Shown: piece after piece, positions 1 through 6,003 of the stretch
How the letters are laid out: every line of letters begins with the position of its first letter
How positions within the stretch are numbered: the first letter of the stretch is position 1
Origin: an uncultured Pseudomonas sp.
GTDB lineage: Bacteria; Pseudomonadota; Gammaproteobacteria; Pseudomonadales; Pseudomonadaceae
NCBI GenBank assembly: GCA_946886875.1
Contig: CAMPJN010000179.1
Location: 1 to 7,582, forward strand
DNA length: 7,582 bases
Reading direction: 5' to 3'
The notes under the pieces: model-generated
What the model was told of the DNA's origin: nothing
The model's database searches: none
The model's input: only the letters and a program-made list of their open reading frames with translations
Program-made: the position numbers and the translations under genes

Positions 1-199
1 TACTTGCGCTGAGGAAAGGGGGCTTTCGGGAAACGCCGTAGCATACATGACCCCCGCTTATTGAGGGAAACCCTGATTGCGCTGGCGAATAGACGCCAAG
101 CCCCGCTGCGCGCCGTTTGTCGCAGGGCTGCGCCGGTTCAAAGGCGACCGCTAAGCTTCTGATATGGGCTGCACAATCGAGCCTAGTGTGAGGTGCTGG
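1..199. other. Non-coding leader, probable divergent promoter region
   Basis: No convincing coding region lies here. On the minus strand, TATGCT (positions 45-40) resembles a -10 box pointing out of the left end, but only poor -35 matches lie 17-19 bases upstream of it. Remembered Pseudomonas synteny would place leuS to the left, transcribed leftward. That is inference, because none of its coding sequence is visible. No clear sigma-70 promoter was found for the rightward zinc-ribbon gene. A small hairpin, GAAAG-GGGG-CTTTC, sits at 14-27. Confidence 0.3.
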
Positions 200-646
200 A
201 TGGCGGGATTGCGACGAACAGAGGCGACTGGCGGCTTGTATGAGCGCTTGCTGCAGCGCCTGGCCTTGGCGTTGGATGAGGCCGATAACCTGAATCGTAT
301 GTCAGCCGAGCCGCCTTACGAGCTGGAGTTGCGCGATCTTTCCTCAGCCGAACTGGAACTGATCCGCGCTTATCTGGATCGCGATCTCGACTGGTTGCGC
401 GGTTGGCACGCGGCGGCCGAGGAGTTGGCCTTGCTGGAGCATCGGCCCGCCCGCGGGCTCAAGGCCGGCTGGTCGAACCAAAGAGGCGTGGAGTACCGGC
501 CGAGCAAGGCCAAACCCTTGCTGCGGCGGCGCTTGCAGCTCTGCTGCGCGCTGTGCAATGCCCTCGCCGATTGGCAGCCGGGCCGCGGTGTGCAGGCCTG
601 CTCGGCGTGCGGTTCGCAGTTGTTCCGGGCGAGCAATCCCCGTTAA
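200..646 (+). CDS. Small zinc-ribbon protein, DUF1451/YbeL-like
   Basis: The product is about 148 residues of unknown function. The N-terminal half (about residues 12-80) is acidic and helix-prone. The C-terminus carries two CxxC knuckles, C116-A-L-C119 and C134-S-A-C137, with an extra C115, which is a typical four-cysteine zinc ribbon. The layout of an acidic helical region followed by a terminal zinc ribbon matches the DUF1451 (E. coli YbeL) family, and YbeL also maps near leuS/lnt, so family membership is likely but not certain. I prefer ATG 200 over the upstream in-frame ATG 164 because GTGAGG lies 6 bases before 200, while 164 has no Shine-Dalgarno sequence and would add 12 residues of unlikely character. 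The DUF218 gene begins 72 bases downstream on the same strand with a very similar initiation context, so the two may be co-expressed. The biochemical role is not known to me. Confidence 0.8.
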   Translation: MAGLRRTEATGGLYERLLQRLALALDEADNLNRMSAEPPYELELRDLSSAELELIRAYLDRDLDWLRGWHAAAEELALLEHRPARGLKAGWSNQRGVEYRPSKAKPLLRRRLQLCCALCNALADWQPGRGVQACSACGSQLFRASNPR

Positions 647-650
647 TCGC

Positions 651-675
651 GGGCTTTGGGCTACTGCCAAAGCCC
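651..675 (+). terminator. Stem-loop between zinc-ribbon and DUF218 genes
   Basis: GGGCTTTGG (651-659) pairs perfectly with CCAAAGCCC (667-675) across a 7-base loop, starting four bases after the zinc-ribbon stop codon. The following bases, TTCTG, make only a weak U-tract. It could be an inefficient terminator or a 3' mRNA-stabilising hairpin that lets some transcription continue into the DUF218 gene. Confidence 0.5.
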
Positions 676-718
676 TTCTGACTGCTAGGCTTCGCGGCAC
701 CGCTAAGTGAGGTGCCCG

Positions 719-1486
719 ATGCCGATTCGCTACATCCTTAAACAATTGCTCTTGCCACCTGGCATTCTGTTGCTGCTGTTGCTCGTCGCCTGGTGGTTGC
801 GCAGGCGCTTTCCCCGGGTGGCCGCAGCCTGTTTCGTCCTGGCGTTGGGCAGTTTGTGGCTGATGAGCCTGCCGGTGGTGGTGGAGTGGTCGGCGCGGCA
901 GTTGGAAACCGAGCCGCCCTTGGGCGAATTACAGTGGACCCAGTTGGCCAGTCAGGCGCAGGCGATAGTCGTGCTCGGTGGCGGGCGCGAGCAGAATGAC
1001 CCGGCCTGGGGCGGCGATCAGCCGAGCCTGATGGCGTTGGAGAGGGTGCGCTATGCCGCGCGGCTGGCCAAGGCTTCGGGTTTGCCGCTGTTGGTCAGCG
1101 GTGGCCTGCATTACGGCGCGCCGCCAAGCGAGGCGGCGCTGATGGCCGAAGTGTTGGCGCGCGATTACGGGGTAAAAGTGCGCTGGCAAGAAGGGCTGAG
1201 CCGCACCACCTGGGAAAATGCGACCCACAGCGCCGAAATTCTGCAGAAACAAGGCATCGAGCGGGTGCTGCTGGTGACCCAGGCCTGGCATATGCCCAGG
1301 GCGCGCTGGAGTTTCGAGCAGGTGGGGTTCCAGGTGCTGAGCGCGCCCATGGGCTTTCTCGGCGTGCCCAATGGCCGCCCGGCGGGTGGTTGGTTGCCGG
1401 AAAGCAAGGCGGTCTGGGAAAGCGGCCTGCTGCTTAACGAGACCGTTGGTTTATGGACGTATCCCTGGGTGTATGGCCGGGAGTAG
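719..1486 (+). CDS. DUF218 membrane protein, ElyC/YdcF-like
   Basis: The product is about 255 residues. Two hydrophobic segments at about 10-27 and 34-55 form an N-terminal hairpin in the inner membrane. An Arg-rich turn (RRRFPR) between them suggests a cytoplasmic loop, leaving the DUF218 domain in the periplasm. Domain landmarks are IVVLGGG (83-89), LLVSGG (124-129) followed by SEA (137-139), TTWENA (163-168) and VTQAWHMPRA (186-195). This order is the same as in E. coli ElyC (YcbC), which affects peptidoglycan/lipid-carrier steps of envelope assembly, and in the related YdcF and SanA. The enzymatic activity of the family is not settled, so I give no symbol. ATG 719 is chosen over the in-frame GTG 707 because the GTG is itself part of the GTGAGG Shine-Dalgarno sequence 6 bases before 719. 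It converges with lnt, another envelope gene, across a 176-base spacer. Confidence 0.85.
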   Translation: MPIRYILKQLLLPPGILLLLLLVAWWLRRRFPRVAAACFVLALGSLWLMSLPVVVEWSARQLETEPPLGELQWTQLASQAQAIVVLGGGREQNDPAWGGDQPSLMALERVRYAARLAKASGLPLLVSGGLHYGAPPSEAALMAEVLARDYGVKVRWQEGLSRTTWENATHSAEILQKQGIERVLLVTQAWHMPRARWSFEQVGFQVLSAPMGFLGVPNGRPAGGWLPESKAVWESGLLLNETVGLWTYPWVYGRE

Positions 1487-1587
1487 GCGGTAAGAGATGG
1501 TCTGTTGGGTTACGCGGCGGCCAATGGTGATGCCGGCGTTTAAACCGCGATAGTCGCCGCTAAGCCAACGGCGTCGGTATACCGCTG

Positions 1588-1649
1588 CGTAGGGCGGGTG
1601 CAACCCGCCGGGCCTTGCCTGGGCCTTGGCGGGTTTCACCCGCCCTACG
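1588..1649. repeat. REP doublet (REPIN) at the convergent junction
   Basis: Two inverted 22-base arms (1588-1609 and 1628-1649) match at 21 of 22 positions. Each arm is itself a hairpin: GGCGGGT-GCA-ACCCGCC on the left and GGCGGGT-TTC-ACCCGCC on the right, each with a perfect 7-bp stem. Each hairpin is preceded on its 5' side by GTAG, the tetranucleotide typical of REP sequences moved by RAYT transposases. The 18-base spacer contains GGGCCTT twice (1610-1616 and 1621-1627). It lies between the stops of the DUF218 gene and lnt, where such elements commonly sit and can act as bidirectional terminators or protect 3' ends. Its termination role here is inferred. Confidence 0.88.
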
Positions 1650-1662
1650 GGGTCTGACTTTC

Positions 1663-3183
1663 TTACACCGTCTTGGCCATACGATTGGCCAGCAGTGCCC
1701 AGGCGAACAGCAGGGTGCAGAGGATCAGCATTGGCCAGCCACGCCAGTACAGATAAGGCGTCAGCTGTTGCATGGGCACCACTTCGCCGTAGAGCACGCC
1801 TTGTTCGAATTGCGGCAGCTGTTCAGTGATCCGCCCTTGAGGGTCGATCAGGGCGGTGACGCCGTTGTTGGTCGCGCGGATCATCCAGCGGCCAGCTTCC
1901 AGGGCGCGCATTTGCGCCATTTGCAGGTGCTGCAGCGGGCCGATCGAGCGGCCGAACCAGGTGTCGTTGCTGATGGTCAGCAGCAGCTCGCTTTGCGCGG
2001 CGAGTCCGGCGGCGAATTCCGGGTACACCACCTCGTAACAGATAAACGCGGCAATGCGATAGCCCTGGGCTTCCAGCAGAGGTTGTTCGCTTGAGCCGCG
2101 GGCGAAGTCCGACATCGGCAGGTCGAAGAAGGCGATCAAGCCGCGCAACATTTCCTGCAGTGGCACGTATTCACCGAACGGCACCAGCTTCTGCTTGAGG
2201 TAATCGCCGCTGCCCTGGCCGAGCACGCTGATGCCGTTGTAATAACGCTGCTCGCCGCGCTCGTTGGCCTGGCGGATCGGCACGCCGGTGATTAGCGCGG
2301 CCTTGCGCTCGTTGGCCAGGTGATTGATCGCGCCGAGATAACCTTGAGCGCGATCCTTGAGCACCGGGATCGCGGTCTCCGGCCAGATGATCAGGTCGCT
2401 CGGCTCGGCCTTGAGGGTCATGTCACGGTACAGCGCCAACTGGGCGTTGAGTTGCACCGGGTCCCATTTCAGGTTCTGTTCGATATTGCCTTGCACGGCC
2501 GCGACCTGCAGTGGCGCGCCGGCCGCTTTGGTCCAGGCATGACCCTTAAGCGCCAGGCCGGCTATCCAGGGGCCGAGCAACAGCACTATGCCAGCGGCGA
2601 AAAAGACTTTGCGCGCGCGCAGCCGGACGGTGTTGGCCAGCAAGGCGGCGCTCAACGCCAGGACGAAGGAGATCAGCCAGACGCCGCCGACCGGCGCCAG
2701 CCCGGCCAGCGGGCCGTCGAGTTGGCTGTAACCGGCATACAGCCAGGGGAAACCGGTGAGGAACCAGCTGCGGAAAGCCTCCTGGGCCAACCACAGGGCG
2801 GCGAATGCCAGGCTGTCGGCCAATGGCGCCTCGGCCCGGCGCAGCCAGCGCACCCATACCCAGGCCGCCAGGGCGAACAACAGGCCGAGGCCGGCGACGA
2901 AGGTGATGGTCAGCAAGGCGGCCAGCGCCGGCGATGCCGCGCCGTAATCGTGAATGCTCACATACACCCAGCTGGTGCCGGCGGCGAACAGGCCGAAGCC
3001 GTAGCACCAGCCGCGTCCGGCCGCCTGGCGCGGGCCGAGGTCGCGCAAGCCGAGGTAGAACAGGACGATGGACAGCAAGGCCAGCGGCCAGATATCGAAA
3101 GGCGCCAGCGCCAGCGGAGTGACGGCCCCGGCCAGCAGGGCGATCAGGTTACCGGGCCAGCCGGCACGGGTTATCCAGTGCAT
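1663..3183 (-). CDS. lnt: Apolipoprotein N-acyltransferase Lnt
   Basis: This integral inner-membrane enzyme transfers an acyl chain from phospholipid to the N-terminal cysteine of diacylated apolipoproteins, the last step of lipoprotein maturation before Lol sorting. The 506-residue product is close to the E. coli length of 512. Residues about 12-215 hold several hydrophobic segments, a nitrilase-like domain runs from about 225 to 470, and a last membrane segment is at about 483-500. The catalytic triad is visible: E269 in WPET, K332 in LKQKLVPFGEY and C382 in FICYE. The start MHWITRAGWPG is chosen because it fits known Pseudomonas Lnt starts and has AAGGA 10 bases upstream. The frame stays open for 44 more codons up to 3315, but that extension is low-complexity and runs through a repeat, so it is spurious. 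It is the last gene of the leftward block, 174 bases after corC. Confidence 0.96.
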   Translation of the reverse strand: MHWITRAGWPGNLIALLAGAVTPLALAPFDIWPLALLSIVLFYLGLRDLGPRQAAGRGWCYGFGLFAAGTSWVYVSIHDYGAASPALAALLTITFVAGLGLLFALAAWVWVRWLRRAEAPLADSLAFAALWLAQEAFRSWFLTGFPWLYAGYSQLDGPLAGLAPVGGVWLISFVLALSAALLANTVRLRARKVFFAAGIVLLLGPWIAGLALKGHAWTKAAGAPLQVAAVQGNIEQNLKWDPVQLNAQLALYRDMTLKAEPSDLIIWPETAIPVLKDRAQGYLGAINHLANERKAALITGVPIRQANERGEQRYYNGISVLGQGSGDYLKQKLVPFGEYVPLQEMLRGLIAFFDLPMSDFARGSSEQPLLEAQGYRIAAFICYEVVYPEFAAGLAAQSELLLTISNDTWFGRSIGPLQHLQMAQMRALEAGRWMIRATNNGVTALIDPQGRITEQLPQFEQGVLYGEVVPMQQLTPYLYWRGWPMLILCTLLFAWALLANRMAKTV

Positions 3184-3357
3184 GGTATGCAGATCCTTGG
3201 ATTGTGGTGGCGCAAGGGTAGAGGGGAATGCGCAAGGGGGGAAGGCAATAGCGGCGGATACAGCAGCGGTAGGAGCCAGTTTGCTGGCGATTGTGTTCGC
3301 CGCTGATGCCAGCAAGGATTAGGCGTCCCCCTGGCTCCTACAACAGCCTGCAGGGTC
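3184..3357. other. corC-lnt intergenic spacer
   Basis: This 174-base gap is unusually long for the block. Most of the corC-proximal half is a REP doublet (3269-3341). The lnt-proximal part carries GCGCAAGGG twice in direct orientation (3210-3218 and 3230-3238, 20 bases start to start) and the AAGGA Shine-Dalgarno sequence of lnt. I see no convincing lnt promoter. Confidence 0.5.
3269..3341. repeat. REP doublet, GTAGGAGCCAG type, right arm enlarged
   Basis: The left copy begins GTAGGAGCCAG (3269-3279) followed, after one T, by TTGCTGGC (3281-3288). This is the familiar Pseudomonas REP pattern of GTAG followed by a GCCAG...CTGGC hairpin. The right copy is inverted: CTGGCTCCTAC (3331-3341) is the exact reverse complement of the left 11-mer, and GCCAGCAA (3308-3315) matches TTGCTGGC. 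In the right copy these two blocks are separated by 15 bases instead of 1, so that arm holds about 14 extra bases. The element is unrelated in core sequence to the doublet at 1588-1649. It may attenuate transcription from corC into lnt, which is inference. Confidence 0.82.
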
Positions 3358-4197
3358 TTAGCGCACTCGCGGGGTCAGGCGCAGCAAGTGAACGCGGCGG
3401 CTGTCGGCGCTGATCACACGGAAGCGGAATTCGCCGATCTCGGTGACTTCGTTGCGCTTGGGCAGGTGGCCGAAGGCGCTCATCACCAGGCCGCCGACGG
3501 TGTCGAATTCGTCGTCGGAGAACTGGGTGTCGAAGAATTCGTTGAAGCTGTCGATCGGGGTCAGCGCCTTGACCAGGAAGTCGCCGCTGGGCAGCGGTTT
3601 GACATAGCTGTCTTCCTCTACGTCGTGCTCGTCCTCGATGTCGCCGACTATCTGTTCGAGCACGTCTTCGATGGTCACCAGGCCGGCGACGCCGCCGTAT
3701 TCGTCGATCACCACGGCCATATGGTTGTGGTTGGCGCGAAATTCGCGCAGCAGCACATTGAGACGCTTGGATTCGGGCACGAAGGTGGCCGGACGCAGCA
3801 TGTCCTTGATATTGAAGTTGGGTTGTTCGCCCGAGAGGATCAGCGGCAGCAGATCCTTGGCCAGAAGAATGCCGGCCACGTCGTCGAGGCTTTCGCCGAC
3901 TACCGGATAGCGCGAGTGGGCGGCTTCGATGATCGCCGGGAGGAATTCCTTGGGCGTCTGGTTGGCCTTGATGCTGATCATCTGCGAGCGCGGCACCATG
4001 ATGTCGCGCACCTGCAGGTCGGCGACCTGAATCGCGCCCTCGACGATGGCCAGGGCTTCGCTATCGAGCAGTTTGTTCTGATGCGCTTCGCGCAGTACTT
4101 CCAGCAGTTCCTTGCGGTTTTTCGGCTCATGAGCAAAAGCCTGGGTCAGTCTGTTAAACCAGGACTTCTGCTCATTGCTCGATCGGTCTTCGCTCAT
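3358..4197 (-). CDS. corC: CorC/YbeX CBS-domain protein (Mg/Co homeostasis)
   Basis: A soluble protein of 279 residues (E. coli CorC is 292) without the DUF21 membrane domain found in larger CorC/HlyC relatives. It has a charged N-terminal region (1-60), a first CBS motif from about 61 (VRDIMVPRSQM at 63-73, SRYPVV at 95-100), a second CBS motif at about 131-188 (MAVVIDEYGGVAGLVTIEDV at 160-179), and a C-terminal CorC_HlyC transporter-associated domain at about 200-276 (DTVGGLV at 232-238). CBS pairs bind adenine nucleotides. The family is linked to magnesium and cobalt efflux, and ybeX has also been connected to ribosome/RNA phenotypes in E. coli. The start follows ybeY's stop by 38 bases. 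The Shine-Dalgarno sequence is weak, with no purine-rich block at good spacing. The position between ybeY and lnt is the conserved one. Confidence 0.94.
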   Translation of the reverse strand: MSEDRSSNEQKSWFNRLTQAFAHEPKNRKELLEVLREAHQNKLLDSEALAIVEGAIQVADLQVRDIMVPRSQMISIKANQTPKEFLPAIIEAAHSRYPVVGESLDDVAGILLAKDLLPLILSGEQPNFNIKDMLRPATFVPESKRLNVLLREFRANHNHMAVVIDEYGGVAGLVTIEDVLEQIVGDIEDEHDVEEDSYVKPLPSGDFLVKALTPIDSFNEFFDTQFSDDEFDTVGGLVMSAFGHLPKRNEVTEIGEFRFRVISADSRRVHLLRLTPRVR

Positions 4198-4235
4198 GGT
4201 GGGTACTCGGGAACCTTCTGTGTGTCAGTGAGTGA

Positions 4236-4694
4236 TTATTCGTGGTCGGCGTAAGGGTCGGCATGACCCAATTCAGCCAGCAATTCTCGTTCCAGCGCTT
4301 CCATTTCCTCGGCTTCCTCATCCTCGATATGGTCGTAACCGAGCAGATGCAGGCAGCCGTGGATGACCATATGCGCCCAATGCGCGTGCAGGGGTTTGTG
4401 CTGTTCCAGCGCTTCGCGCGCGACCACTGGGGCGCAGATCACCAGATCGCCGAGCAGCGGGATATCCAGCATTTCGTCAGGGACATCGGCGGGGAACGAC
4501 AGCACGTTGGTGGCGTAGTCGCGCTGACGATAGGTGTGATTGAGCTCGCGACCCTCGGTTTCGTCGACTAGGCGAATGGTCAGCTCGGAGTCGGCGCTAC
4601 GCTGGCGCAGGGCGAGCTCACACCAGGTGCGAAACTGCGCTTCGCTCGGCAGGTCGACAGCTGCGCTGGCGACTTGCAAATCCAACTCAAGCAT
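4236..4694 (-). CDS. ybeY: Endoribonuclease YbeY (16S rRNA maturation)
   Basis: A 152-residue metal-dependent single-strand endoribonuclease involved in 16S rRNA 3'-end processing and 70S ribosome quality control. The UPF0054 signature H-x3-H-x5-H is intact as [11 protein letters not shown] with H112, H116 and H122, the zinc ligands. Upstream, NVLSFPAD (63-70) and LLGDLVI (80-86) are further family blocks, and the C-terminus is acidic. ATG 4694 is chosen because GAGGA lies 8 bases upstream, inside the end of phoH, and the product then starts MLELDLQ as in orthologs. The open frame to 4832 is out-of-frame phoH sequence. The start codon overlaps the phoH stop within ATGCTTGA (8 shared bases), implying translational coupling with its partner ATPase. 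Confidence 0.95.
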   Translation of the reverse strand: MLELDLQVASAAVDLPSEAQFRTWCELALRQRSADSELTIRLVDETEGRELNHTYRQRDYATNVLSFPADVPDEMLDIPLLGDLVICAPVVAREALEQHKPLHAHWAHMVIHGCLHLLGYDHIEDEEAEEMEALERELLAELGHADPYADHE

Positions 4695-5688
4695 TGCCGT
4701 CGTCCTCATCCACCAGCTTGCCGTGAATGCGATTGTCGTAACGCTCGTAGGCTTCGACGATGCGCTGCACCAATGGATGGCGCACCACGTCCTTGGGTTT
4801 GAAGTGGGTGAAGCTGATGCCCGGCACGTCACGCAATACGTCTATCACATGGGTCAGGCCGCTTTTGGTGCCGCGCGGCAGGTCGACCTGAGTGATATCG
4901 CCAGTGATCACCGCGGTCGAGCCGAAGCCGATACGGGTGAGGAACATCTTCATCTGTTCCAGGGTGGTGTTCTGGCTTTCGTCGAGGATGATAAAGCTGT
5001 TATTCAGGGTGCGGCCGCGCATATAGGCCAGCGGCGCGACCTCGATCACCTGCTTCTCGATCAGCTTGGCCACCTGCTCGAAACCGAGCATCTCGTAGAG
5101 CGCGTCGTACAGCGGGCGCAGGTAGGGGTCGATCTTCTGCGACAGGTCGCCGGGCAGGAAGCCAAGTTTTTCACCGGCTTCCACCGCCGGGCGCACCAAC
5201 AGGATGCGCCTGATCTGCTCGCGCTCCAGAGCGTCCACGGCGCAGGCCACGGCCAGGTAAGTCTTGCCGGTACCGGCCGGGCCGACGCCGAAATTGATGT
5301 CGTGTTCGAGGATGGCTTTGACGTAGCGCTGCTGATTGACCCCACGCGGGCGAATCATGCCCTTGCGCGTACGCAGGGCGATGCTCGGCTCGGCGCTGGG
5401 GTTGTTCAGCTCCTCGATGCCGGACTCCTGCAGGAACAGGTGCACCAGGTCGGGCGTCAGCTCGGTATTTTTGCTTTCGCGATAGAGGCGGTGCAGCAGT
5501 TGCTCCGCGGAGGCGGTGTGTTCGGCGGCGCCGATCAGCTCGAACTGGTTGCCGCGGTTGCGGATTTCGATCCCCAGGCGCTGTTCGATCAAGCGCAGAT
5601 GCTCGTCGAATTGGCCGCACAGATTAGCGAAGCGGCGGGCCTCAAAGGGTTCAAGGATAAAACGATGGGGTTCTATGGGTGTGTTCAA
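4687..5688 (-). CDS. ybeZ: PhoH-family ATPase YbeZ
   Basis: A cytoplasmic P-loop ATPase of 333 residues, within the usual 320-350 range. The N-terminal 110 residues include a KH-like region (about 20-70). The PhoH domain covers about 112-318, with Walker A GPAGTGKT (136-143), Walker [10 protein letters not shown] (232-240), [15 protein letters not shown] (166-180), and [13 protein letters not shown] (261-273), a sensor-like segment. It is believed to work with YbeY in RNA metabolism, and ybeY follows with an 8-bp overlap. The apparent start is TTG (5688-5686), giving [10 protein letters not shown]; no ATG lies nearby in frame and no good Shine-Dalgarno sequence precedes it. Homology begins right at this start, so it is probably real but weak. 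In E. coli the equivalent operon is heat-shock inducible; I saw no clear sigma-32 promoter here. Confidence 0.94.
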   Translation of the reverse strand: MNTPIEPHRFILEPFEARRFANLCGQFDEHLRLIEQRLGIEIRNRGNQFELIGAAEHTASAEQLLHRLYRESKNTELTPDLVHLFLQESGIEELNNPSAEPSIALRTRKGMIRPRGVNQQRYVKAILEHDINFGVGPAGTGKTYLAVACAVDALEREQIRRILLVRPAVEAGEKLGFLPGDLSQKIDPYLRPLYDALYEMLGFEQVAKLIEKQVIEVAPLAYMRGRTLNNSFIILDESQNTTLEQMKMFLTRIGFGSTAVITGDITQVDLPRGTKSGLTHVIDVLRDVPGISFTHFKPKDVVRHPLVQRIVEAYERYDNRIHGKLVDEDDGNA

Positions 5689-6001
5689 GGTCGTTTGATG
5701 GCCGCCAGTCGGCTGGGTGGTGAGGCGAAGAATAGCGCTAGCAGTCCGTGCGGGAAAGCTCCGGCTGCTGCGACTTTAGCATTGCCTTATTTGGATTTGA
5801 TTGCACTGCCGCAACCCCTGGCCGCCGCTATTGCCGCGGCCAGGGCTTATGTCTTAGCTCAGCAGGCCGTTGAAAAACGTAGGCGAGGCAGCCGAGACAA
5901 GGCAAAAACAGGCGAGGAAGCGGAGTGTACTTTTGTACATGAGCATTCCGAGCCTGTTTTTAACGCCGTATCGGCAACGTAGGTAGTTTTTCAACAGTCT
6001 G
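5689..6001. other. miaB-phoH intergenic region
   Basis: This 313-base gap holds no supported gene. The half next to miaB is a long palindromic repeat (5861-6003), and beside it is a separate 10-bp hairpin (5816-5845). The phoH leader (5689-5815) contains a minus-strand TGC-TAAAGT (5781-5773) that could be an extended -10, but no matching -35 is seen, so I do not call a promoter. If the repeat stops transcription from miaB, phoH and the genes after it would need a promoter in this leader. Confidence 0.45.
5816..5845. repeat. 10-bp perfect stem-loop in the phoH leader
   Basis: CCCTGGCCGC (5816-5825) and GCGGCCAGGG (5836-5845) are exact reverse complements separated by 10 bases. On the minus strand there is no U-tract after the stem (GTTGCGG follows), so it is a strong RNA hairpin but not a canonical terminator. 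It could be a 5'-leader structure of the phoH transcript or a remnant of another repeat. Confidence 0.6.
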
Positions 6002-6003
6002 CT
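5861..6003. repeat. 143-bp symmetric palindromic element (MITE-like)
   Basis: The ends are inverted repeats matching at 16 of 18 positions: AGCAGGCCGTTGAAAAAC (5861-5878) and GTTTTTCAACAGTCTGCT (5986-6003). Inside them AAAAACAGGC (5904-5913) pairs perfectly with GCCTGTTTTT (5952-5961), and TGTAC-TTTT-GTACA (5926-5939) forms the central hairpin. The distances between blocks are almost the same on the two sides (25 versus 24 bases, then 12 versus 12), so the whole element folds as one long imperfect hairpin. No internal gene exists. I recall similar sequences repeated in Pseudomonas genomes, but that cannot be verified here. The inner stem followed by TTTTT looks like a bidirectional terminator. 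Two bases of the miaB stop codon lie within it. Confidence 0.85.

Noticed and set aside
135..141. GGTTCAA resembling a tRNA T-loop
   Set aside because: Flanking bases do not pair as a T-stem and no anticodon or acceptor arms are found.
1503..1515. TGTTGGGTTACGC resembling part of another common repeat
   Set aside because: No inverted partner is found nearby, so a repeat cannot be supported.
1538..1545. GTTTAAAC palindrome in the convergent spacer
   Set aside because: It is only eight bases, does not extend, and has no partner site; chance is adequate.
2320..3306. 328-codon plus-strand frame opposite lnt, rich in Gly and Gln
   Set aside because: Its composition is what the complement of a Leu/Ala-rich membrane protein gives; there is no domain or start signal.
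3184..3315. 44-codon N-terminal extension of Lnt
   Set aside because: It is low-complexity, overlaps the REP doublet, and known Lnt proteins start at the MHWITRAGWP position.
3388..4254. 288-codon plus-strand frame opposite corC
   Set aside because: It is a shadow of corC with no recognisable domain.
4695..4832. 46-codon N-terminal extension of YbeY
   Set aside because: It lies in another frame of phoH, and the family start with GAGGA spacing is at 4694.
4540..5982. 480-codon open frame on the plus strand opposite phoH
   Set aside because: It is antisense to an intact PhoH ATPase and runs on through the palindromic repeat; no family resemblance is seen.
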